Of a DNA stretch of 42,028 nucleotides, positions 7,466-15,621 are shown piece after piece; the first letter of the stretch is position 1, and the number at the start of each line of letters is the position of its first letter. The notes below the pieces were generated by a model. It saw nothing but the letters and a program-made list of their open reading frames with translations. It had not been told where the DNA came from and made no database searches. Origin of the DNA: Bacteroidaceae bacterium (lineage in GTDB: Bacteria > Bacteroidota > Bacteroidia > Bacteroidales > Bacteroidaceae). A program made the translations under genes and the position numbers. The DNA lies in assembly GCA_017622815.1 (NCBI GenBank), contig JAGAQH010000010.1, positions 1 to 42,028 of the forward strand. Reading direction: 5' to 3'.

Positions 7466-9019
7466 ATGGGAAAGATAATCAAGAAGAAGATATCGCCACG
7501 TCAGAAGATGATAAACCTGATGTACGTCGTGCTGATGGCCATGCTGGCCCTGAATGTCAGCAGCGATGTACTGAAAGGATTCGTGCTGGTTGACGAGAAA
7601 CTGACCCTGAGTACGGAGAACTCTGCCCGTGTGAACGAAGAGGTGTACAAGCGCTTCGAACAGCAGTATAAGGCCAACCCCACCAAGGTGAAGGTATGGT
7701 ATGACAAGGCTCAGGAAGTGCGCGGAATGACGGACTCTCTCTATACTATGCTTGAAGACCTGAAACTGAGTATAGTGAAAAAGTGCGATGGCAAGGATGC
7801 CGATGTTCGCAACATACGCAACAAAGAAGACCTGGAGGCCGCCACTCAGGTGATGCTGGCACCTGGTATTGGACGTGGAGAGGAGCTGCACGGAGCGATA
7901 GAAAGTTACCGCGGACGAGTGGTGGAAATGCTTGCCGACGAGGCACAGCGTGAACTGGTGGCAAGCAATCTGAACACCGATGTTCCCCTGGAGGCCCGTG
8001 TTATGGGAAAGAACTGGCAGGAGTATATGTTCGAGTCCATGCCTACCGCAGCCGCAGTGACACTGCTGACAAAGCTGCAGAGCGATATCCGATATGCTGA
8101 AGGCCAGGTGCTTCACGACCTGGTAACCAATATAGACGTGAAGGACATCAGGGTGAACCAACTGAATGCCTACGTTATACCAAGCAGCCGAACAGTGGTG
8201 CAGGGCGGCAAGTTCTCGGCACAGATTATCATGGCTGCCGTGGACACGACCCGCAGACCTTCCATATTTATCGGAGGAAAGGAGATAGACAACAGTAACG
8301 GCCTATACGAAACCGTGTGCACAAGAACCGGCGACTTCACCCTGAAAGGTTTCATAGAGACACAGAACGGTGAGGGACAGACCGTGAAGCGCGAGTTTGA
8401 GCAGCAGTACACCGTGGTGGCACCGAGCGCAACGCTGAGTGCCGACATCATGAATGTGCTCTATGCCGGATATGATAACCCCATCAGTGTTAGTGTGCCG
8501 GGTGTCCCCACCAATCAGGTAAGTCTCAGTATGACGGGAGGAAGCCTGAAACAGACGGCTCCCGGCAAGTATATTGCCGTGCCCACAAACGTGGGAGGCA
8601 ATGCCGAGTTCACCGTATCTGCACGTCAGGAAGGCCGTTCGCAGGTAATGGGCAAGTTCACATACCGTGTGCGGAAACTGCCCGATCCAACGGCATACAT
8701 ACCTGTTGGCGACAGCCATTTCATGGGTGGCAAGATAAGCAAGCAGCAGTTGATGGCCGCCAGCGGAATAGGCGCTGCCATAGACGACGGTCTGCTGAAC
8801 ATACCATTCAGTGTGAAAGGTTTTGAAACAGTCTTCTTCGACAACCTTGGCAATGCTGTGCCTGAGGTGAGTAACGGGGCAGGCTTCACCGACCGCCAGA
8901 AGAGCCTGATGCGCAGTTTGTCCAGAGGAAAGCGCTTCTTCATAACAAAGATACGCGCCCAAGGCCCCGATGGTCTGGAAAGAACCTTGAACGGAGCGCT
9001 GGAGGTGATAGTTAACTGA
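7466..9019 (+). CDS. gldM: type IX secretion motor protein GldM (PorM)
   Basis: GldM (517 residues) has a short cytoplasmic N-terminus (MGKIIKKKISPRQKM), one membrane helix (about 16-34, LMYVVLMAMLALNVSSD), and a long periplasmic part. In known GldM structures the periplasmic part is four domains, the first helical and the rest beta, forming a dimer that spans the periplasm and touches the GldK/GldN ring. The helical first part here is rich in E/K/Q (about 40-210); the rest reads as beta-rich repeats, including an ITNIDVKDIRVNQLNAYVIP-like linker near 215-235. Length and opening motif match the family closely. Inner membrane location and motor role are family knowledge. Confidence 0.96.
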   Translation: MGKIIKKKISPRQKMINLMYVVLMAMLALNVSSDVLKGFVLVDEKLTLSTENSARVNEEVYKRFEQQYKANPTKVKVWYDKAQEVRGMTDSLYTMLEDLKLSIVKKCDGKDADVRNIRNKEDLEAATQVMLAPGIGRGEELHGAIESYRGRVVEMLADEAQRELVASNLNTDVPLEARVMGKNWQEYMFESMPTAAAVTLLTKLQSDIRYAEGQVLHDLVTNIDVKDIRVNQLNAYVIPSSRTVVQGGKFSAQIIMAAVDTTRRPSIFIGGKEIDNSNGLYETVCTRTGDFTLKGFIETQNGEGQTVKREFEQQYTVVAPSATLSADIMNVLYAGYDNPISVSVPGVPTNQVSLSMTGGSLKQTAPGKYIAVPTNVGGNAEFTVSARQEGRSQVMGKFTYRVRKLPDPTAYIPVGDSHFMGGKISKQQLMAASGIGAAIDDGLLNIPFSVKGFETVFFDNLGNAVPEVSNGAGFTDRQKSLMRSLSRGKRFFITKIRAQGPDGLERTLNGALEVIVN

Positions 9020-9053
9020 TATTAGCGAATACATATATATATAATTAGGATAT

Positions 9054-10109
9054 ATGAAACGATTGTTTCTGATACTGATGATGGCCGGCTTTACCGCTTG
9101 CCTGTATGCACAGCCTGCAAAGCGCAGGGTGACCACCAGCAATGCCGCGGCAAAACGAGGTGCAACCAGCAAGAAGGCCGAAAGTGACCGCGCGGCTCTG
9201 ATGTTCCCTGTGAAGCAGAGCATGCCCGAGGACGTGGTATGGAAGCGCGATGTGTACCGCACCCTGGACCTGACCAAGGATGCCAATGCTCCGCTGTACT
9301 ATCCTGTGGAACCGAGGGGCAGGCAGGTGAACCTGTTTACATACGTGTTCCATCTGATGCTGTCCGGCAGAGTGGATGCCTACACCTACAAACTGGATGG
9401 CGTGGAGAGTTTTGACAAGAAGGACAAGATGGAAGTGCGCGATGTCCTGGACCGCTATGGAATATACTATGAGGAAAAGGACGGCAAGTTCGTAGTGGAG
9501 AGCAACGATGTTCCTTCCGCCGAGGTGACACGCTACTATATAAAGGAAAGCGTGTATCTGGACCAGAGGACAGGAACTTTCTCCACCAAGGTGACGGCAA
9601 TCTGCCCGGTGCTGATGCGTGGAGCCGATGACTTCGGCGGCGAAGCGACCCCTTATCCCCTGTTCTGGCTGAACTATGACGAGATAGCGCCATGGCTGAG
9701 CCGTCTGCCGGTGATGGCCAGCAATCTGAACAATGTCACCAACATGACTGTAGACGACTATTTTGCCATGAACCGCTACGACGGCAAGATATACAAGACC
9801 AACAACATGCAGGGACTGGCATTGGCAAACTATTGCAAGACAGACTCGGCCATGGTGAAGGAGCAGAAGAGGATAGAGAAGGAAATCTATGACTTTGAGG
9901 AAGGCGTGTGGGGCCACATGAGCAAGGAAGACAGCATAAAGGCTGCACGCGAAGACAGTATCCGCATAGCCAAGGAAGGAACAAAGACACGCAAGCAATC
10001 GGCACGCCGTTCTTCAAGTGGCGGTTCGTCATCGGTGAAGGCTCCGAAACAGAAGAGCAGTGGCGGTGGCAGTGCTCCACGTGTGAGTGTGAGAAGACAA
10101 AGGAGATAG
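9054..10109 (+). CDS. gldN: type IX secretion/gliding protein GldN (PorN)
   Basis: GldN (351 residues) follows gldM by 34 bp and completes the secretion core. A leader (MKRLFLILMMAGFTACLYAQ) suggests Sec export with cleavage after about A19; the leader also contains FTAC, which resembles a lipobox, although GldN is usually a soluble periplasmic protein. The conserved core has VWKRDVYRTLDL near 65-75 and NLFTYVFHLMLSGRVDAY near 92-110. The C-terminal 60 residues are Ser/Arg/Lys-rich and low complexity, a common variable tail. With GldK it forms the periplasmic ring. The stop is followed by a 69-bp spacer and another exported protein. Confidence 0.95.
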   Translation: MKRLFLILMMAGFTACLYAQPAKRRVTTSNAAAKRGATSKKAESDRAALMFPVKQSMPEDVVWKRDVYRTLDLTKDANAPLYYPVEPRGRQVNLFTYVFHLMLSGRVDAYTYKLDGVESFDKKDKMEVRDVLDRYGIYYEEKDGKFVVESNDVPSAEVTRYYIKESVYLDQRTGTFSTKVTAICPVLMRGADDFGGEATPYPLFWLNYDEIAPWLSRLPVMASNLNNVTNMTVDDYFAMNRYDGKIYKTNNMQGLALANYCKTDSAMVKEQKRIEKEIYDFEEGVWGHMSKEDSIKAAREDSIRIAKEGTKTRKQSARRSSSGGSSSVKAPKQKSSGGGSAPRVSVRRQRR

Positions 10110-10178
10110 CAACAGGTGGGATGCGTGTAATTGGCATGCATCCCACGTATACTTTTATTAACCAAAAACAAAGAACGT

Positions 10179-10793
10179 ATGAAGAAGTGTCTACTCGTAA
10201 TCGTGATTGCCTTTGCCTCCATGGCGGCATTGGCACAGACAAACAAGATGTTTACCTGGGGTGTTGAGGCCGGTATGAACTTCAATAGCCTGAGTTTTGA
10301 TAAGGAGATGTTCGAGAGCGGAAACCGTGCCGGTTTCTTCGTCGGTCCCAAGGTCAAGGTCAAGGTGCCTATTGTGGGATTAGGACTGGATGGTGCATTG
10401 ATATACAGTTTGAACAGTGCCCAGGTACAGGCCGCAGACATGGTGAAGAGCAAGAACCTCTCTTATCTGGAGATACCCTTGAATGTCCGTTATGACTTCA
10501 GCCTGCTCAAGGTGCTGACGCTGTACCTTGCCACCGGTCCCCAGTACAACTATTGCCTGAGTTCGGATGCAACCATATCCGATTTCTATGGTCCTGTTGA
10601 CGGAGGCATATCCCGTTCAACATGGGGTTGGAACGTAGGTGGCGGTGTGGAAATCATGAAACACCTGCAATTAGGCGTGACATATACCATTCCTATCAGC
10701 AACAGCGGAAGTCTGGAACTTTCCGACGTGGCTAATGTATTTACCAACTACAAGCAGAAGACAGTGAAGGTCCGTCTGGCCTACTTCTTCTGA
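10179..10793 (+). CDS. small outer-membrane beta-barrel protein (PorT-like porin family)
   Basis: The 204-residue product has a signal peptide (MKKCLLVIVIAFASMAALAQ) and an eight-strand barrel pattern opening WGVEAGMNFNSL, with the family's glycine-rich turns and a C-terminal aromatic (YFF). This is the OMP_b-brl family that includes PorT; PorT is itself needed for type IX secretion, so the position directly after gldN is suggestive. I cannot separate PorT proper from the many relatives. The start at 10179 rather than 10131 is chosen because it gives a clean signal peptide. priA begins 9 bp after the stop, so the two are probably co-transcribed. Confidence 0.85.
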   Translation: MKKCLLVIVIAFASMAALAQTNKMFTWGVEAGMNFNSLSFDKEMFESGNRAGFFVGPKVKVKVPIVGLGLDGALIYSLNSAQVQAADMVKSKNLSYLEIPLNVRYDFSLLKVLTLYLATGPQYNYCLSSDATISDFYGPVDGGISRSTWGWNVGGGVEIMKHLQLGVTYTIPISNSGSLELSDVANVFTNYKQKTVKVRLAYFF

Positions 10794-10802
10794 GATTAAG
10801 AC

Positions 10803-13094
10803 ATGTTTGTGGACTGCATAGTGCCCCTTCCTCTGGAAGGAGTGTTCACGTATAATGTGCCTGCCCACTTGAGCCAGAAGGTTCAGGTGGGTTGCCGTGT
10901 GAATGTGCCTTTCGGACAGAAGAAGCAGTATGCGGCCTTGGTGACAAGGGTGCATGATGAGCAGCCTGCCTGCCAGACAAAGGACATACTGGCTGTGCTG
11001 GATGAGGAAAGGATGCTCCTGCCCAACCAGTTGAAACTGTGGCAGTGGGTGGCCGAGTACTATATGTGTACCTTGGGTGAGGTGTATAAGGCCGCAATCC
11101 CATCGGGACTGAAAGAGAAGGACGGTGTGGTGCGCTACAGACCCAGAACGGTGGACTGCGTGCGTCTGGCAGGAGAGTACTTCGATGGCTATAAACTGAA
11201 CTCGGCATTGGCAGCGATGAAATCGACTCCGAAGCAGCAGTTGCTGATGATACGCTACATAGAACTTACCGGGGTTAACGCAGCACTGACAGTAGGGAAT
11301 GCCAATATCCTGAAAGAGATAACAAGGGAGGAACTGCTGAAGGCCGTGGGCTGTTCGTCCTCTGTGCTGAAAGCCGTCTGCGAAAGAGGCTTGCTGGAGG
11401 AGTATGAAAAGACCGTGGACAGGATACCGACGGCCTCCATACCTGCCTCGCTTATCCTTCAGCCACTCTCTGATGCACAGCAGACGGCCATGCTGCAGAT
11501 TAAGGATGTCTGGAGAGAGAAGGACGTGTGCCTGCTACATGGCGTGACGTCGAGCGGCAAGACCGAAATATACATTCATCTGATAAACGAGGTGCTGGCT
11601 CAGGGCAAGCAGGTGCTTTACATGCTGCCCGAGATAGTGCTTACGAGCCAGTTGACCGAAAGGCTCAGAAAGGTTTTCGGAGACCGTCTGGGCGTGTATC
11701 ACAGCCGCTACACCGATGCCGAGAGAGTGGAGGTGTACCGCAAGCAGATATCCGACACACCTTATGATATAATAGTCGGGGTGAGGAGCAGTGTGCTTCT
11801 GCCGTTCCACAATCTGGGCATGGTAATCATAGACGAGGAGCATGAGACCAGTTTCAAGCAGACAGAACCGGCACCGCGCTATCATGCAAGGAATGTGGCT
11901 CTGGTGATGGCCAGAATGTCCGGTACGAAGACGTTGCTTGGTACGGCGACTCCCTCTCTTGAGTCATACAGCAATGCCGTGGCAGGCAAATACGGCTATG
12001 TCTCCCTGACAACGAGGTTCGGTAATGTGTGCATGCCTGAAATAGAGGTTGTGGACATTGCCGAACTGAAACGCAAGAAGCTGATGAACGGCCCCTTCTC
12101 GCCGGTACTTCTAAGGGAGATAAGACAGGCGCTGGAAAGGAATGAGCAGGTAATCCTGTTCCAAAATAGACGAGGTTTTGCTCCTGTGGTGGAATGTCAT
12201 GTATGCGGTTGGACTCCGCAATGTCCTCATTGCGATGTGAGTCTGACATTCCACAAGCGTTCCAACAGCCTGACCTGCCACTATTGCGGTTTCTCCACTT
12301 CCGTAGCCCAGCGTTGTCCGCAGTGCGATGCAGACCGTCTGAGCAGCAAGGGGTATGGCACGGAGCGCATAGAGGATGTCCTGGCCTCCATATTCCCCGA
12401 TGCAAAGGTGGCAAGAATGGATTTGGATACTACCCGTAGCCGTAGCGCATACGAGGGGATAATAAAAGGATTCCAGCGTGGCGATACGGATATACTTATT
12501 GGCACTCAGATGGTGACCAAGGGTCTGGACTTCAGAAGGGTCAGCGTGGTGGGCATATTGAATGCGAGTACCATGCTGAACCAACCAGATTTCAGAAGTT
12601 ATGAGAGAGCCTACCAGATGATGACACAGGTGGCCGGCCGTGCCGGTCGTTCGTCGGCAGGTACCGGGCAGAATGTGAGGCCGGGCAGGGTGATACTGCA
12701 GGTACACGACGCCAAGCAGCCTACGGTGATGCAGGTGGTGAGAGGAGATTTCGAGGGAATGTTCCGTACACAGATGGAGGAGAGGCGCCTGTTCATGTAT
12801 CCTCCGTTGTGTCGTCTGGTGTATGTGTATATCAAGCACAAGGATGAAATCGTGTTGGAACATCTGGCAGAAGAGTTGGCAGCTCTGTTGCGACAGGTGT
12901 TCGGACATCGTGTGCTTGGACCTGACATGCCGCCTATAGCCCGTGTGCAGACAATGTATATAAGAAAGGTGTGTCTGAAGTTGGAACTTACCGCCAATAT
13001 GGCAGAGGCACGAAGACGCTTGCATGAAATACAGAAATACATGACCAGCAAGCCGGAATACAAGTCTGCGGTGATGTACTATGATGTGGACTGA
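10803..13094 (+). CDS. priA: primosomal protein N' (replication restart helicase PriA)
   Basis: PriA (763 residues) is the 3'-5' DNA helicase that loads the replication machinery at stalled forks. An N-terminal DNA-binding domain opens with VDCIVPLPLEGVFTYNVP. The helicase core has Walker A GVTSSGKTEIY (about 246-256), DEEH box (343-346) and a GTATPS motif. Between about 465 and 508 lie paired cysteines (CHVCGW, CPHC, CHYCG, CPQC) that bind two zincs and are diagnostic of PriA. The C-terminal helicase half has GTQMVTKGLDF and QVAGRAGR. The length is slightly short but complete. It ends in a convergent gap opposite the PgpH-like gene. Confidence 0.97.
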   Translation: MFVDCIVPLPLEGVFTYNVPAHLSQKVQVGCRVNVPFGQKKQYAALVTRVHDEQPACQTKDILAVLDEERMLLPNQLKLWQWVAEYYMCTLGEVYKAAIPSGLKEKDGVVRYRPRTVDCVRLAGEYFDGYKLNSALAAMKSTPKQQLLMIRYIELTGVNAALTVGNANILKEITREELLKAVGCSSSVLKAVCERGLLEEYEKTVDRIPTASIPASLILQPLSDAQQTAMLQIKDVWREKDVCLLHGVTSSGKTEIYIHLINEVLAQGKQVLYMLPEIVLTSQLTERLRKVFGDRLGVYHSRYTDAERVEVYRKQISDTPYDIIVGVRSSVLLPFHNLGMVIIDEEHETSFKQTEPAPRYHARNVALVMARMSGTKTLLGTATPSLESYSNAVAGKYGYVSLTTRFGNVCMPEIEVVDIAELKRKKLMNGPFSPVLLREIRQALERNEQVILFQNRRGFAPVVECHVCGWTPQCPHCDVSLTFHKRSNSLTCHYCGFSTSVAQRCPQCDADRLSSKGYGTERIEDVLASIFPDAKVARMDLDTTRSRSAYEGIIKGFQRGDTDILIGTQMVTKGLDFRRVSVVGILNASTMLNQPDFRSYERAYQMMTQVAGRAGRSSAGTGQNVRPGRVILQVHDAKQPTVMQVVRGDFEGMFRTQMEERRLFMYPPLCRLVYVYIKHKDEIVLEHLAEELAALLRQVFGHRVLGPDMPPIARVQTMYIRKVCLKLELTANMAEARRRLHEIQKYMTSKPEYKSAVMYYDVD

Positions 13095-13101
13095 ACAAAC
13101 G

Positions 13102-13129
13102 GAAAGGTGAAAGGTGAAAACTGAAAACT
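13102..13129. repeat. GAAA-anchored heptamer repeat after priA
   Basis: Four exact 7-nt units: GAAAGGT, GAAAGGT, GAAAACT, GAAAACT. They share unit types with the array at 5010-5065. Just after it, AACCGCTC occurs twice (near 13138 and 13152). Confidence 0.75.
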
Positions 13130-13175
13130 CATCGCTCAACCGCTCCACGCTAACCGCTCATCCGTTCTTTACAGA

Positions 13176-13214
13176 CCCCTCCGTCGCTTCGCGCCACCTC
13201 GCCTATAAGGGAGG
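13176..13214. repeat. REP-like GC-rich element
   Basis: A CCCCTCC... to ...GGGAGG stretch containing CCTC-G-CC, TATAA, GG-GAGG (13197-13214), which folds as a hairpin with one bulge. It resembles scattered intergenic elements I remember from Bacteroidota genomes; this could only be confirmed by counting copies genome-wide. Confidence 0.35.
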
Positions 13215-13232
13215 ATAGTAGGGTGGGGCTTA

Positions 13233-13281
13233 CTTTCGGGTTTCAGGTTTCAGGTTTCAAGTTTCAGGTTTCAAGTGTCAG
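13233..13281. repeat. GAAA-anchored heptamer repeat, inverted
   Basis: Seven 7-nt steps read as GTTTCAG or GTTTCAA on the plus strand, that is, GAAAC-type units on the minus strand. It is the reverse complement of the array at the window start. Confidence 0.8.
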
Positions 13282-13303
13282 CAGGCTTTGCTCCCCTAAG
13301 TAG

Positions 13304-13375
13304 GGACACGGCATGCCGTGTCCGAAACATCCACGATGTCATCTTTTGCATTGGCGGACACGGCATGCCGTGTCC
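13304..13375. repeat. pair of identical 20-bp perfect palindromes
   Basis: GGACACGGCATGCCGTGTCC occurs at 13304-13323 and 13356-13375, 32 nt apart. Each copy is self-complementary; with the TAG before the first and CTA after the second, the whole block is also an inverted repeat of about 23 bp arms. The layout resembles a paired REP (BIME) element. Confidence 0.8.
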
Positions 13376-13388
13376 CTACAAGCTATCA

Positions 13389-13437
13389 TCTGTACTCTGT
13401 ACTCTGTACTCTGTCATCTGTACTCTGTACTCTGTCC
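13389..13437. repeat. TCTGTAC heptamer tandem repeat
   Basis: Seven exact 7-nt units: TCTGTAC three times, TCTGTCA, TCTGTAC twice, TCTGTCC. It ends 5 bp from the stop codon of the minus-strand gene at 13443. The unit differs from the GAAANNN heptamers but the period is the same. Confidence 0.85.
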
Positions 13438-13442
13438 TCCGT

Positions 13443-15506
13443 TTACTTCTTCAGTTCCGGGTATTGGATGCGTGTATGGTAGATGGTCTGCAACTTTTTC
13501 TTCATGACATCCTTGGCATTCTCAATGTCCAGGAATGTGATGGGTGTCTGCTTGAAGTGGCCTTCTGCAAGTTGTCCGTCCACGATCTTGTCCACCAGGT
13601 CTGAAATAGTTTCCTCGGTAATCTCCTTCAGACTCCTGCTTGCAGCCTCCACGGCATCACACATCATCAGTATGGCCTGCTCCATGGTACTGGGTTCCGG
13701 GCCTGGATAGGTGAAGTTGGCCGGGTCTATTTCTATGTCCTTGCTCTTGTTCTGGGCCTGGACATAGAAGTAGCGTGTCAGGCTCTTGCCATGGTGAGTG
13801 ACGATGAAATCGCGTATTACCTGAGGCAACTTGTGCTTTTCGGCAAGAGCCAGTCCTTCACGCACATGGCTGATGATTATTTGTGCTGACTGTACGTCAG
13901 TAAGTCGGTCGTGCGGATTTATCCCCCTCTGGTTCTCTGTGAAGAATGCGGCATGGCGTATCTTGCCTATGTCGTGGTAAAGGGCACCTGTGCGCACCAG
14001 CTGGTTCTTTGCACCCAGACGCTCTGCCACGGCGGCGGCCAGATTGGCCACCTGCATGCTATGCTGGAAGGTGCCAGGCGCTTCTTCCGACATGCGGCGC
14101 AGCAGAGGGTTGTTGGCATTGGACAACTCAATAAGCGTCACGTTGCTGGTGAAACCGAACACGCGTTCAATGGGTATGAGCAGGAGGTATGAAACCATGA
14201 GCAACAGGCAGCTGATGGATATGCTGATGAGGTCGCTGTAGTTTACATCCTCGATATACAGTACACGACGGTTGATGAGCTGTATGCTGATATAGGTCAG
14301 GACAGAAACCGCCAGTACGATGAGTATGGCCCTGAAAAGTTCAGAACGCTGTGTTAGTTGTCGCAGGCTTATGACCGCTGTAAGTCCGGCAAGAGCCTGT
14401 ATAGTTACGAACTCTGCAGGTTGGGAGACGGCAGGCACGCACATCATTATGGTCATAAAGTGTGCTATGAATGCAGTTCGGCTGTCCATGAAAATCCTTA
14501 TGAATACCGGTGTTATGCAGAAGGGCAGTATGTAGGGACTGAGGTTGCTATGCACCACTATGGCATAGGTCAGCAGAGGGAAGAACAGGAACAGGGAGCA
14601 TGTGAGAAGCATGGCCCGCGGTGTGCCCAGGTAGTCGTTGCGGAACTGCTGGAAGTAAAGGAAGAACAGTATTACGATGATGCATGTGTACACCAGTTGG
14701 CCTGAGAGGTTGAGGATGATCTCCGTCTTGGACTTTTCCCGTCCGTCGATGTGTTCATGCATGCTTTCCAGTATGCGGAACGTCTTTGCATTGATGATTT
14801 CGCCACGGTCCACAATCTTCTGGCCGACGATTACCTGACCCTGATATGGCGTTATCCTGTTTTCTGCCTCCATAAGAGCCTGTTTGCTCTTGGGGGCGTC
14901 ATAGCGCAGGTTGGCGGTAAGGAAACGGTTCAACTGGCACTGCATGAGCACGGAACTCTTGTATTTCGTGCTGTCTGCAGAGTTTATGAGCATTTCGTAT
15001 GCAGTCTTGGGTGAAAGGACCTCTGAAGAAGAGCGTTTTGATGCAAAATTACCGCTGATAACGCGTATTGTGCTGATGCGCCTGTCTTCCACAATATTGT
15101 ACTCTTCGCCCGAAATGATGCCGTGGTCATAGACCTCCATCAGTTTGGAGGTGACATAACTCTCGTAATATGTGGGAACCGAATTCTTCAGCTCGTTCTG
15201 GAAAACATCGTGCCATATTTTGATGACGCTGTCGGCAACGCTTGGCATGGCTTGGAAATAAGGCTCGTAGAACTGTATAACGCTGTCCCTCTCCCTCTGG
15301 AGCTGTGCCTTGCTTTTAAGAATGGGGAAGCTGTCCTTGGCTATGAGTGTGCTGTAGTCCCATATGCCGCCTTCGTGGTAATGGTAGGTACGCACGCTTT
15401 CACGCGGCATCAGCGTGACGAATACTGCTATTACAAATGCAATGGACAGGAAGCGCACGATGTAGTCGCGTTGTGTCCACTTGTTGCGATGGTTGAATCT
15501 GCTCAT
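13443..15506 (-). CDS. 7TM-HD domain phosphodiesterase, PgpH-like
   Basis: The 687-residue inner-membrane protein begins with a membrane helix (IVRFLSIAFVIAVFVTLMP), has a large extracytoplasmic part (about 40-265), a seven-helix membrane block (about 270-455) and a C-terminal HD domain. The HD motif is LYHDIGKIRH with H511-D512, followed by HHGKS and a further HD-family helix. This is the 7TMR-HDED/7TM-HD architecture of PgpH, a cyclic-di-AMP phosphodiesterase in several bacteria, so c-di-AMP hydrolysis is the likely activity, though the substrate is inferred. It is transcribed toward priA and divergently from gltX. Confidence 0.9.
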   Translation of the reverse strand: MSRFNHRNKWTQRDYIVRFLSIAFVIAVFVTLMPRESVRTYHYHEGGIWDYSTLIAKDSFPILKSKAQLQRERDSVIQFYEPYFQAMPSVADSVIKIWHDVFQNELKNSVPTYYESYVTSKLMEVYDHGIISGEEYNIVEDRRISTIRVISGNFASKRSSSEVLSPKTAYEMLINSADSTKYKSSVLMQCQLNRFLTANLRYDAPKSKQALMEAENRITPYQGQVIVGQKIVDRGEIINAKTFRILESMHEHIDGREKSKTEIILNLSGQLVYTCIIVILFFLYFQQFRNDYLGTPRAMLLTCSLFLFFPLLTYAIVVHSNLSPYILPFCITPVFIRIFMDSRTAFIAHFMTIMMCVPAVSQPAEFVTIQALAGLTAVISLRQLTQRSELFRAILIVLAVSVLTYISIQLINRRVLYIEDVNYSDLISISISCLLLMVSYLLLIPIERVFGFTSNVTLIELSNANNPLLRRMSEEAPGTFQHSMQVANLAAAVAERLGAKNQLVRTGALYHDIGKIRHAAFFTENQRGINPHDRLTDVQSAQIIISHVREGLALAEKHKLPQVIRDFIVTHHGKSLTRYFYVQAQNKSKDIEIDPANFTYPGPEPSTMEQAILMMCDAVEAASRSLKEITEETISDLVDKIVDGQLAEGHFKQTPITFLDIENAKDVMKKKLQTIYHTRIQYPELKK

Positions 15507-15572
15507 GTCTTGTAATTGTTTCTTTCGAGCGCTAAATTACAAAAAAATGCCGGCTAATAGAAAAAAATGTTG

Positions 15573-15580
15573 TATTTTTG
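15573..15580 (+). promoter_or_regulatory. promoter -7 box of gltX
   Basis: TATTTTTG fits TAnnTTTG and lies 41 bp ahead of the gltX start in the divergent gap. The -33 element is not obvious within the A-rich stretch upstream. Confidence 0.5.
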
Positions 15581-15621
15581 TGGCAATAATAACCATAATA
15601 TAACAATAACATCATACTGTA

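Noticed and set aside
9054-10109. GldN as a lipoprotein (FTAC in the leader)
   Set aside because: The motif is imperfect and the known family member is periplasmic; kept only as a note.
13233-13437. Repeats in the priA-PgpH gap as a CRISPR array
   Set aside because: Units are 7 nt or 20-nt palindromes without unique spacers and no cas gene is near.
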